Below are positions 44,680-52,781 of a DNA stretch of 64,000 nt, piece by piece. A model generated the notes under the pieces. The model saw only the letters and a program-made list of their open reading frames with translations, searched no databases and was not told the origin of the DNA. Origin of the DNA: Candidatus Zhuqueibacterota bacterium (GTDB taxonomy: Bacteria; Zhuqueibacterota; Zhuqueibacteria; Oceanimicrobiales; Oceanimicrobiaceae); assembly GCA_029261995.1 (NCBI GenBank), contig JAJDAF010000039.1:343779-407778 (forward strand), read 5' to 3'. Positions within the stretch are counted from its first letter, which is position 1; each line of letters starts with the position of its first letter. The translations under genes were made by a program, and so were the position numbers.

Positions 44680-46155
44680 ATGATCCAGCAGATGGAAAGG
44701 ACGCCGGTCGTCACGGTCATGGAAAATGAGCCGGTGGAGCAACAGCAAGGAATCCGGGTGGGTGTGCTCGCCGAGGGAGATGACCACATCGTGCTCGCTC
44801 AGCTACGAAAACTGAAGGCTATCTCACCTCGCTATCGAACACTGCAAGCCAGCCGGGGGGTGGCAGATAAAGATCTGATCGTGGTTTACCTGCGGACTGA
44901 AGACTGGGGCCGAAAAGCGTTGCGAGCCATCCGTTCCCGGCCCGCAAGTTTCTTGACACCCGTTCTGCTGATTCACGAGACCGAGCCCGGGCCTATGGCG
45001 GATGTCGCGGACCACGCCATGCCGGCGCCGGCCTCCGAAACCCAGTTTCAGGAAGCGATTGACGGACGACTTCGGAAAATCAGCGAAGCCCTGGCAGGAC
45101 TTCCCGAGGTACCAACATCAACCGGTGACACCGGCACGCGAAAGCTGCTGCTGCTACGCTATCTCTACTCCAGAGAGCATGCAAGTCTGGCGCCGCAGCT
45201 TGATCGCTGTGCAAAAGTGGGCTACACCTACCCTTTGGCCCGTATGCTTTTCAAGGCCACGGCCGGCGCCGAGGCGGCCCATCTTGAGAGCCTGGAGGAG
45301 GCTCAACTTCTTCTTCCTGAATTGGTCGATAAAGTAAACCTCTGCCCGCATTGTGAACACACACAACTCAACTTTCGGGAGTTGTGCCCGCACTGCAACT
45401 CGCTGAACATCAGCGAAGAATCGACAATTCATCACTTCCGCTGTGCCTTCGTGGGACGAGAGTCCGAGTTTGCCCGTGGCGCACAACTCATCTGCCCAAA
45501 ATGCCACAATGAACTCAGGCACATCGGCGTTGACTATGATAAACCTTCCGAAGTGCTTTGGTGCAATGCATGCAAGAACAACTTCTCCGACCCCAAGCTT
45601 TCCTGTTTTTGCCTGGCTTGCTCAGCGACCTTCGCGCCAGAGGACGCATTTATCAAACAAATCAGTAAATACACGCTGTCGCAGGACGGATTTCGCGCAG
45701 CGGAAGAAGGCGCCATGCCGGGCTACGGTCTGCTCAACCTCCTGAAGCAGGAAATCGGCTTCTACAAAAAAGAAGTTTTTCTTGAATATCTGCGGCTTGA
45801 AATCGCACGCTGCAAACGCTACGGAGCGCCCTCCACCCTTTCAAAATTTTACCTGCAGGGCGTGCGCGCCACACTTGAAGAAAACCTCGCCATCAGTTCG
45901 CGGCGATTCAAGCGCGATTTTGCGTCGGTCCTGCATGAAACCTACCGCAAGACCGATCTGTTCACCGAACTTCCGGGCGGAGACATTCTGATTCTTTTCT
46001 TGAATACTAGCTCGGACCACGCAAAAATTGCTTACCAGCGCCTCGCCGACAGACTCAAAACGACATTCAAAATTGGCGTCAAGTTGCGATTCAGCCTGCA
46101 CGAGCTTGCACATATGCCGGAGGACGTGGAACAGGTCTGGGAGAATCTGAGATGA
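44680..46155 (+). CDS. TackOD1 zinc-ribbon protein with a degenerate GGDEF domain
   Basis: 491 residues. Residues about 25-140 resemble a divergent receiver-like fold (GIRVGVLAEGDDHIVLAQL, FLTPVLLIHE). Residues about 215-345 match the TackOD1 output domain: five CxxC pairs (222-225, 236-239, 272-275, 295-298, 311-314) with the diagnostic IHHFRCAFVG and LRHIGVDYDKPSEVLWC. Residues about 365-490 look like a GGDEF cyclase domain without its active site: LPGGDILILF stands where GGDEF is expected, so the metal-binding and catalytic Glu are missing. I infer a sensor or adaptor, not a cyclase. First gene of the exopolysaccharide operon, coupled to the glycosyltransferase by a 4-bp overlap (ATGA). 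Confidence 0.8.
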   Translation: MIQQMERTPVVTVMENEPVEQQQGIRVGVLAEGDDHIVLAQLRKLKAISPRYRTLQASRGVADKDLIVVYLRTEDWGRKALRAIRSRPASFLTPVLLIHETEPGPMADVADHAMPAPASETQFQEAIDGRLRKISEALAGLPEVPTSTGDTGTRKLLLLRYLYSREHASLAPQLDRCAKVGYTYPLARMLFKATAGAEAAHLESLEEAQLLLPELVDKVNLCPHCEHTQLNFRELCPHCNSLNISEESTIHHFRCAFVGRESEFARGAQLICPKCHNELRHIGVDYDKPSEVLWCNACKNNFSDPKLSCFCLACSATFAPEDAFIKQISKYTLSQDGFRAAEEGAMPGYGLLNLLKQEIGFYKKEVFLEYLRLEIARCKRYGAPSTLSKFYLQGVRATLEENLAISSRRFKRDFASVLHETYRKTDLFTELPGGDILILFLNTSSDHAKIAYQRLADRLKTTFKIGVKLRFSLHELAHMPEDVEQVWENLR

Positions 46156-47456
46156 TTCCGGATATCATTCAGGACACCTGGGATTTTCTGTGGGCTCTGT
46201 CTCCGGAGATGTTCTTACGCGTGTTTTGGTTCTTTTTCCTGTTTGACTTTCCGCGCTTCGTTGTGACCGACATCTTCGTCTTTTTTTATGAGCGCTGGCA
46301 GGGTACGCGACCGGACAAAAACGAGCAGTTCATCCGCATGCTGAAGGAATCTCCGCCCAAAGTCTCGATCATCATTCCGGCCCTCAACGAAGAGGACACG
46401 GTGGCCTGGACCATTCGTTCGCTGCACGAGCAGACCTACCGCAACCTGGAGATGATCATCGTCGATGACGGCTCTGAAGATCGCACTCCGGAAATCTGTC
46501 GCGAGTTGGTGCGCGAGAACGACGACATCCGCTATCTGCGCTTTGCCGAGCGCGCTGGGAAATCCGCCGTGCTCAACTATGGCCTGCGTTTTGCCACCGG
46601 CGAATTCGTGGTGTTCGTCGATTCAGACACAACCTTTGACCGCGACGCAATCTTCCAGATCATCACTTCATTCGCTGACCCGAAGGTCGGCGGTGTTTCA
46701 GGGAACCTCAGCGTCAGGAACGCGGACTCCAACTTGCTCACCATGCTGCAGACCATCGAATATATGTTCACGATTTCCATGGGCAGACGGGTGCGGTCGC
46801 TCCTGGGAACCCTGCCGATTATCTCCGGCGCCTTCGGTGCGTTCAGGCGGGAGATGATCATGTATGACCGCATTGGCGGCCACGAACCAGGCCCCGGTAA
46901 TGACTCCGACCTCGCCATCCGAGTCCGAAAGCAGGGCTACAAAATCAAATTCCAGCCGAAAGCAGTTTGCCTGACCAACTCGCCGGTCAAGATGTACAAT
47001 CTGATAAAACAACGTTCGCGCTGGGACCGCAATATGATCAAAAACCGCATTCGCAAGCACAAGGACACCTACAATCCGTTCTCGAAGAGCTTCCGCCTGC
47101 GGGAGTTGATCACATTCATGGATTCCCTGTTTTTCCATCTGGGGCTTGCGGCCCTGACAGCCTACTACCTGCTAGACATCGCGTGGAACTACCCGGACTA
47201 CTTTGTGCAACTGATGTTCGTCAATTTTTGCCTGTACTTCTGCTCCGAACTGCTCGAACTGATTCTCATCACTTCTCTTGACCGCAGGCTTCACGAGTTC
47301 CCGCGATTTCTCATGCATCTGCCACTGGTGAATCCGTTCAAGATCTTCCTGAAACTGGTCAGGCTAAAAGCGTATTTGCAGGAGTTTTTTTTGCGGGAAT
47401 CCAATCGAGACCCGTTCGCCCCCATCAAGGTCAGGCAGAGGTACATTCAATGGTAG
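46152..47456 (+). CDS. Family 2 processive glycosyltransferase (polysaccharide synthase)
   Basis: 434 residues with one amphipathic/transmembrane N-terminal segment (about 20-46), a GT2 catalytic domain (about 70-300) and two to three C-terminal helices (about 315-385). Key residues: DDGS 105-108, DSD 157-159 (metal and UDP binding), GNDSD 249-253 (acceptor/base region) and QRSRW 287-291, the signature of processive synthases such as hyaluronan, cellulose and Alg8-type enzymes. It would polymerise a sugar from a nucleotide donor and pass it through the inner membrane. The sugar cannot be inferred. Coupled to the TackOD1 gene before it and overlapping the TolC-like frame after it by 7 bp. Confidence 0.9.
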   Translation: MIPDIIQDTWDFLWALSPEMFLRVFWFFFLFDFPRFVVTDIFVFFYERWQGTRPDKNEQFIRMLKESPPKVSIIIPALNEEDTVAWTIRSLHEQTYRNLEMIIVDDGSEDRTPEICRELVRENDDIRYLRFAERAGKSAVLNYGLRFATGEFVVFVDSDTTFDRDAIFQIITSFADPKVGGVSGNLSVRNADSNLLTMLQTIEYMFTISMGRRVRSLLGTLPIISGAFGAFRREMIMYDRIGGHEPGPGNDSDLAIRVRKQGYKIKFQPKAVCLTNSPVKMYNLIKQRSRWDRNMIKNRIRKHKDTYNPFSKSFRLRELITFMDSLFFHLGLAALTAYYLLDIAWNYPDYFVQLMFVNFCLYFCSELLELILITSLDRRLHEFPRFLMHLPLVNPFKIFLKLVRLKAYLQEFFLRESNRDPFAPIKVRQRYIQW

Positions 47457-49648
47457 AACGCTATGATAGAGATTGTTCGTCTGGAAAGACATTTCGCCGT
47501 CGCCGAAATTGCGCTGTGGCCGGTTCTTCAGGCGATCCCGACCGACCAATGGTTTGGCGCTTCCTAATCGCCTCGACGATTCTGATTCTGACCGCCTTTT
47601 GCTCAGGATCGACTCCAGACGATGGCGTAACCTACCGCGATCTGGAAAAAGCCGTACTTCAGAAAGACCACGCCGTCCAGGCAATTCTTTTGCGGCGCCA
47701 GGGCCTGGAATACCGCCTGTCGGCCACGCGCGTACAATTCCTGCCGCAGCTTGGCGCTACCTACCGCCACACTTCGGACGGGCTCGATTTGACCGACGAG
47801 CAATTAGACCCATCCGCATCTTTTAACCTGAGGTTGAGCCAGGACCTCTTCAGGTTGTGGAAGGTGCGTTCAGGCAGAATCCGCGAGGTGGAGACTGAAC
47901 TCAAGATCTCCGACCTGGAAATTCGTGATGGTCGCAGCCTGGCCTTGCTGCACTTCCGGCAAACCTACCTGGAATTGTTGAGCAACAGGGCGCGTGCGCT
48001 GCACTACCGCAAGCTGGTGGACATTTACGACTCGCTGACCGCCATCCAGGAAACCCGCTTCCAAAATGACGAAGGCCTCTTGAACAGCATCCTGGATGTC
48101 GAAAAACAGCGTGGCCACTTCAACATGCTGCGCGCGCACCACGAGAAACGGGTGTCCAGTCTCACAGGTCAACTCGGCGCATTTTTCGAGATCGATCAGA
48201 CGCGACTCTTGTTGGACGAGGTCAGAATTCCACCTTACGATATCGATGAGCCCAGGCTCAAACAAATTGCGAAGAAGAACTCATATTCCGCCCGTGTCGA
48301 TCAAGCCCAAGTCGAACTGGAGATGGGGCGGGCGGGGATTGCACCCTATCTTGACGTCAGGGTGACGCCTTACCTCGGTTTGAACCTGCGCAGCAGAAAC
48401 GCCACAACCAACGCGCTGCCTCGTACCAACAGCGAATTTGGGCTGCGAGTGTCACTTCCAATTCTGCAGCCGTTTGTGGCGAAGCGCATGCGGCAAAGGT
48501 ACCATGCCCGGGCCTCCGCCTTGCGCTTGCAGGCCGAGGCTGAAGAGCTGGCCACAGCGCAGCGTGTCAGCCTGCTGCACGACAAGTTTGTGCTGTGGAC
48601 CGAGCAGATTCACGACCTTGGGAAGATGATCGAATGGCGCCAGGAAAAACTCAGAATTGGTCAATCAAATTTCCAGACAGTGGCGCTGGAACAGGGGTTT
48701 GGCTGGGCGCAAGTGCTTTACGAGACAGCGGAGGTCGTGAAAGCGCAACTCCAGTATGAGATCAATCTCTACGAACGTGCCGGTGTTTTTTACGAGTTGC
48801 TCTATCAGTCAGGCTTGCATTGGCCACGCGAGTTGCCCACAGTCCGCACCTTGAATGGAGAGAAGCCAGACAGGCTCGAGCGTGCGATGTGGCTTTGGCG
48901 CGGCCAGGCCCACCTGAGCGACCTCGACGCAGTGGCTGATCTGGTAAAATTCTGCACGAAACATGGCATCACGCAACTCTACTTCTCCGTCAACAAACAC
49001 GTCTCTGCCTCGGCAAAGCATGCCCTGGCATTGCTGAAGCTGATTCGAGCCTGCCACGCCCTGGACATCAAGGTATCTGCTCTGATGGGAGATCCCGCCT
49101 GGGTGTACAGCGCGGGCCGGCGAACCATGGCGAAACGGTTCTCCTTCGTGTTTCAATTCAACGAAAGCGTGGCAGTGGAATCTAGGTTTGACGCCATCCA
49201 CCTTGATATCGAACCACACGCCCTGGATGAATGGCCGGGGCGCAAAACAGAGCTGCTGGACAAGCTGGTTGAAACGGTGCAGATCGCAGACAAACTCATG
49301 CGCAAACACGCTCCCGGGCTGCGCCTGGAATTGGCAGTCCCGCCCTTCTACCAGCGCCACGGAGGGCAGCATCTGCAATCTCTGATGAGAATTGCGGACG
49401 CGCTCGCGCTGATGGCTTACAGCAAAAAGACTCCGCGCAGAGTCTTCGACGCCACCAACGAAATTGTCGTGGAGGCCAAGAAGCAGAATATCAAAATTAT
49501 CGTCGGGGTCAACGCCAAAGACTTTGCCAGCCCGGGAGATTTGAGCATGCTGATGGAAGAAGTGTCCAATCGGTTCTCAGGCGAAGAAGCATTTGGCGGC
49601 ATGGCGATTCATGACTACGACCAGTTCAAGAGAATGGTCGAAAGGTAG
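47450..49648 (+). CDS. TolC-like outer-membrane channel fused to a TIM-barrel (glycoside-hydrolase-like) domain
   Basis: 732 residues from 47450, or 699 from the ATG at 47549, which begins at a good hydrophobic signal (FLIASTILILTAFC). I keep the longer start because AGAGG lies upstream, but the first 33 residues are basic and may not be translated. Residues about 60-440 show the TolC/OEP pattern: long coiled-coil helices (HFRQTYLELLSNRARALHYR, ARASALRLQAEAEELATAQR) and strands such as ATYRHTSDG. Residues about 470-730 resemble a TIM barrel with FDAIHLDIEPHALDEW (acidic cluster) and GGMAIHDYDQF at the end. The fusion suggests a polymer-trimming or -modifying enzyme at the export pore. A 34-codon frame at 47463-47567 overlaps the start. 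Confidence 0.75.
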   Translation: MVERYDRDCSSGKTFRRRRNCAVAGSSGDPDRPMVWRFLIASTILILTAFCSGSTPDDGVTYRDLEKAVLQKDHAVQAILLRRQGLEYRLSATRVQFLPQLGATYRHTSDGLDLTDEQLDPSASFNLRLSQDLFRLWKVRSGRIREVETELKISDLEIRDGRSLALLHFRQTYLELLSNRARALHYRKLVDIYDSLTAIQETRFQNDEGLLNSILDVEKQRGHFNMLRAHHEKRVSSLTGQLGAFFEIDQTRLLLDEVRIPPYDIDEPRLKQIAKKNSYSARVDQAQVELEMGRAGIAPYLDVRVTPYLGLNLRSRNATTNALPRTNSEFGLRVSLPILQPFVAKRMRQRYHARASALRLQAEAEELATAQRVSLLHDKFVLWTEQIHDLGKMIEWRQEKLRIGQSNFQTVALEQGFGWAQVLYETAEVVKAQLQYEINLYERAGVFYELLYQSGLHWPRELPTVRTLNGEKPDRLERAMWLWRGQAHLSDLDAVADLVKFCTKHGITQLYFSVNKHVSASAKHALALLKLIRACHALDIKVSALMGDPAWVYSAGRRTMAKRFSFVFQFNESVAVESRFDAIHLDIEPHALDEWPGRKTELLDKLVETVQIADKLMRKHAPGLRLELAVPPFYQRHGGQHLQSLMRIADALALMAYSKKTPRRVFDATNEIVVEAKKQNIKIIVGVNAKDFASPGDLSMLMEEVSNRFSGEEAFGGMAIHDYDQFKRMVER

Positions 49649-49651
49649 GAA

Positions 49652-50692
49652 ATGCGTTCTAAACGATTGCGCAAACGCGGCCAGGCTTTCACCCGCGCAG
49701 GTGACTCCGGCAGCGAAAAGAAAATTCAATGGGGTAAAATCGGCTATCTTTGCTTCCTGGCCGGCGTCGGGCTGAAGGTTTTAATCTGGGCATATCGAGC
49801 GCTCCTGTTCGTAGATGGCGCCGGATTTCTGGAGACCGAAACCTTTTTTGTTGAAGCCCGCCATGCCGGCGCCATCGCAAGCATCAATTGCAGCATCAAC
49901 GACTCGGTCATGACCGGATTCCCGGCGGTTGTGGTTGACCGCGCCTCTGGCACCAACACGAACCTGACCACGGCCACAAATGGCAACAGCTACTACGCCA
50001 ACGAACGCCGGATAATCGAAACAGAGGGCCAGTTGGCGCTGCTTCAAAAAAAGGTCGAACGGGACACGAAGCGCGTCAATTTGCTACGGGCTGAAGAAAG
50101 GAGATCGCGCCACCTGCTGGAGATCAAATCGATAACGCGGGCGGAGCTTCGTAATTTGCAGCGCGAGTTGGAAAGCGCCGAGTTCAGCCTTGCGGCTCAG
50201 GAGGTTGAGCAGAGGCAGGCGAGCCGGCGTCTGCGGAGCTACCGGCAACATCAGGGCAGTCTTCGAAGCGCCTATGTGAGTCTGCAGCCAGACACCAGAA
50301 AGAGCGTCTTACTGGTGCCCAAAAGTGGCTACGTTTCCGCCATTTACAAAGATAAGGGCGAAGTGGTCACGGTTGGCGAATCGATCCTCAAGATTGTGAA
50401 CAAACGCAAGAATTACATCAAAGCCTATTTCGCCGGCGATGCCGAACACTCCGTGTGTGAAGGCGATGAGGCACAAGTCATCTTTGAAAACGGCGATACG
50501 GAAACCGGCGTTATCCGAAAAATCTATCCTACAGCTTACCCGCAGCCGATTGAAATCAGGCACAAGTTTGGCAAAGTCCAGCGCTTCATCATCGCGGAAA
50601 TCCTGCCGAAAAACGCCCAAGCCTGGGACCGCATTCTGGAGACTCAAGTTAAGGTTTTGTTAAAAAAACGATGGCTGAAAGAAATTCTCTAG
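49652..50692 (+). CDS. HlyD/Alg44-like periplasmic adaptor protein
   Basis: 346 residues. Very basic cytoplasmic N-terminus (1-28), one transmembrane helix (about 29-50), then a biotinyl-lipoyl-like half-domain, a long coiled-coil hairpin (about 110-210, LLQKKVERDTKRVNLLRAEE and similar) and the second lipoyl half with VLLVPKSGYVSAIYKDKGEV. A beta-barrel domain follows to the end. This is the HlyD/membrane-fusion layout that joins an inner-membrane synthase to a TolC-like channel. Unlike Alg44, there is no N-terminal PilZ domain. GGTAGGA precedes the ATG, 3 bp after the TolC-like stop. Last gene of the operon. Confidence 0.82.
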   Translation: MRSKRLRKRGQAFTRAGDSGSEKKIQWGKIGYLCFLAGVGLKVLIWAYRALLFVDGAGFLETETFFVEARHAGAIASINCSINDSVMTGFPAVVVDRASGTNTNLTTATNGNSYYANERRIIETEGQLALLQKKVERDTKRVNLLRAEERRSRHLLEIKSITRAELRNLQRELESAEFSLAAQEVEQRQASRRLRSYRQHQGSLRSAYVSLQPDTRKSVLLVPKSGYVSAIYKDKGEVVTVGESILKIVNKRKNYIKAYFAGDAEHSVCEGDEAQVIFENGDTETGVIRKIYPTAYPQPIEIRHKFGKVQRFIIAEILPKNAQAWDRILETQVKVLLKKRWLKEIL

Positions 50693-50734
50693 GCATGCGC
50701 AGCACAGCCACATCCCGCTATGCGTGGCTTCGAA

Positions 50735-51202
50735 TCAGTATGAATCCCAGATGCAGCCACAATCATGGCATTTCCAGATTTTGCGCAACGGCAGAAATCG
50801 AAAGATGAAGTACTTCTCTTCGAAAACGATGTTGCGGGAATCACAATCAAGACATTGTGAAAATTCTGCCTCGCTGTTCGTAGATTTGAGTTCATGCAAT
50901 AATTGTCCTGCCAACGCGACCTCGTCCTTTGCAACCTGCAACTCAACCTGACGGCCACGTTTTCCCGGGCTGAACTCACCCTTCGCGAAAAACCGCACGC
51001 CAGCGTCTTCAAGGATAGATTTCGCGACAGCTAATTGCGCCTCGCTCTCCACCATTAAGACCGTAGCCATCTCGACATATATCGGCGCCGGTGTGCAATC
51101 CAGCTTGATTGGCTCTACTGACGCGTCTGCGAATGGAAGACCGCAAACAGGGCACTCACGCATTCCATTCTCAAATTCTGCATTGCATTCGGGACAAACC
51201 AT
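50735..51202 (-). CDS. DUF2007 protein flanked by zinc ribbons
   Basis: 155 residues. N-terminal zinc ribbon (CPEC at 3-6 and CPVC at 17-20), a DUF2007-like signal-transducer fold in the middle (about 45-105, VEMATVLMVESEAQLAVAKSI, LEDAGVRFFAKGEF), and a second zinc-binding motif at the end (CLDC, CHDC). DUF2007 domains are found in small regulators of unknown partner. It is convergent with the HlyD-like gene and separated by 42 bp. Likely cytoplasmic; role unknown. Confidence 0.75.
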   Translation of the reverse strand: MVCPECNAEFENGMRECPVCGLPFADASVEPIKLDCTPAPIYVEMATVLMVESEAQLAVAKSILEDAGVRFFAKGEFSPGKRGRQVELQVAKDEVALAGQLLHELKSTNSEAEFSQCLDCDSRNIVFEEKYFIFRFLPLRKIWKCHDCGCIWDSY

Positions 51203-51288
51203 GTGGCTTCCTTTTCGAGGTGACGTAAGAGGTGGATATTCTCCGAATCTGGGTAATTAACACCTCGGCCAGGGACTCAATTCTGACA

Positions 51289-52524
51289 TCAATTAAGGCT
51301 CGAACATAACTCGCTTGCAAGAGTCACCAACGCCTCGTCCTGACCAAAATCTCCGACAAGTTGCAAGCCATGCGGCAGTCCGGCCGAATCCAGACCCGTG
51401 GGAATCGAAACGGTCGGCAGCCCGCTATTTGTCCAAGGCAGATTCATCACCGGATCGCCGGTGCTCACCAGACCAGCCGGAGCGCGGTCCGTGGCTGATG
51501 GGCAAATCCAGCCATCGATGCCGCCGTCACGCATGCGGTGGGTGAGAGACTCGCGCAGTTTTAACCGGAAGTCACGCAGCTCCTGCAACTCTCCATCGGG
51601 AATGATTTGCCCACGGCGGATATAATCGGCCGTCCGGGGACGGTAAAGATGGCTGTATTCACCAAACCAGTCCGCGTGAAGCCGTGCGACTTCGCCTGTG
51701 ACCAAACGCTGGTGCGCGTTATTGATTGCGTGAATATCCTCAAGAATGGCAAGACGCTGCACGTCATGTCCGGCATTCCTGAGCCGTTCCACCGTGGCTT
51801 CGAACTGGCTCAACGCATTGCGGCTTGCCTGCGCGAGATAAGGCCCCCGCGGAATCGCCAATCGCGCTTTCCTGCCCGGGATTGACGGGGGGACACGCCA
51901 ATCGTCGATGAGCACGGAAAGTACCGGATGCATCAAGCTTGCCTCCGAAAAGAACACCCCCACGTGGTCGGCCGAACCTGAAAACAGAACCACGCCGGCT
52001 ATCGGAATTCTGCCAAAACTCGGTTTGACGCCGATGACGCCACAATAGGCCGCCGGGCGGGTAATTGAGCCCAGAGTCTGCGTGCCAAGCGCCACTTCGA
52101 AATAACCGGCGGCAACGCCTGCCGCCGAACCGCTGCTGGAACCACCGGGCGTATGCCTGAGGTTATGCGGATTACGGGTTTCGCCGGGCTCAGGGCCTGC
52201 AAACTCGGCGGTGACGGTTTTTCCCACGACCACAACTCCGGCCTTGCGAAGACGGGAAACCGAAGCTGCTTCCGCGCCCGCGAACAGCTCTGGCGGCAGT
52301 TTTGAGCCGCACAAGGTGGGATAGCCATCAACCCGAAAGATGTCTTTGATGCCCGCTACCAGGCCCCAAAGTGGCTTCTCTGATGTGGGAGAGGCGGCCT
52401 CAAGCTTGGAAACCTGAGCCCAGACGGCATCTCGCGAGAATGTGCCGGGAACCAAAGCGCGGAGCTCAGATTCCTTCGCGTCGATGACGTCGCACAGGGC
52501 AACAAGGCGGTCTCTCAAGTTCAT
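51289..52524 (-). CDS. Amidase signature family hydrolase
   Basis: 411 residues from the ATG at 52524. The Ser-cisSer-Lys triad is recognisable: Lys in GIKDIFRVDG, the Ser cluster in PGGSSSGSAAGVAAG, and the nucleophile in GTQTLGSITRPAA. C-terminal parts include LPWTNSGLPTVSIPTGLD and GLPHGLQLVGDFGQD, typical of the family. It hydrolyses an amide bond; GatA-type transamidation is unlikely because no GatB/GatC genes are near. It follows the ylbE-like gene by 257 bp, beyond a terminator-like element, so co-transcription is uncertain. The neighbourhood hints at ureide/oxamate-type nitrogen metabolism. Confidence 0.85.
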   Translation of the reverse strand: MNLRDRLVALCDVIDAKESELRALVPGTFSRDAVWAQVSKLEAASPTSEKPLWGLVAGIKDIFRVDGYPTLCGSKLPPELFAGAEAASVSRLRKAGVVVVGKTVTAEFAGPEPGETRNPHNLRHTPGGSSSGSAAGVAAGYFEVALGTQTLGSITRPAAYCGVIGVKPSFGRIPIAGVVLFSGSADHVGVFFSEASLMHPVLSVLIDDWRVPPSIPGRKARLAIPRGPYLAQASRNALSQFEATVERLRNAGHDVQRLAILEDIHAINNAHQRLVTGEVARLHADWFGEYSHLYRPRTADYIRRGQIIPDGELQELRDFRLKLRESLTHRMRDGGIDGWICPSATDRAPAGLVSTGDPVMNLPWTNSGLPTVSIPTGLDSAGLPHGLQLVGDFGQDEALVTLASELCSSLN

Positions 52525-52730
52525 ATTTTCTATCTGAGGGGCGGATTTGAGACGTGCAGCTATCTTGCTGAAACAGAACAAATGGCCCGTGTATTTCCTG
52601 GCGAGGGCAGGCCGACCTAAATTCAGATCACATCTTTACCGGTTTAAGAACAACGGCACAAGTTTTGGACGTTGATGGAATCTGAATTTCACGAGCAAGC
52701 GTTACGCTGGGTGCTAACCAACATCCCTCT

Positions 52731-52780
52731 GTTTTTTCGCTCTGGACGAGCGAAAAAACTGTCTCCCTTCCGAAGGGAGA
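52731..52780 (-). terminator. Tandem hairpins after the ylbE-like gene
   Basis: GTTTTTTCGCTC (52731-52742) and GAGCGAAAAAAC (52748-52759) form a perfect 12-bp stem. A second hairpin, TCTCCCTT/AAGGGAGA (52762-52780), lies directly next to the stop codon at 52782. The A/T flanks make the first hairpin a probable two-way terminator. Confidence 0.65.
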
Positions 52781-52781
52781 T

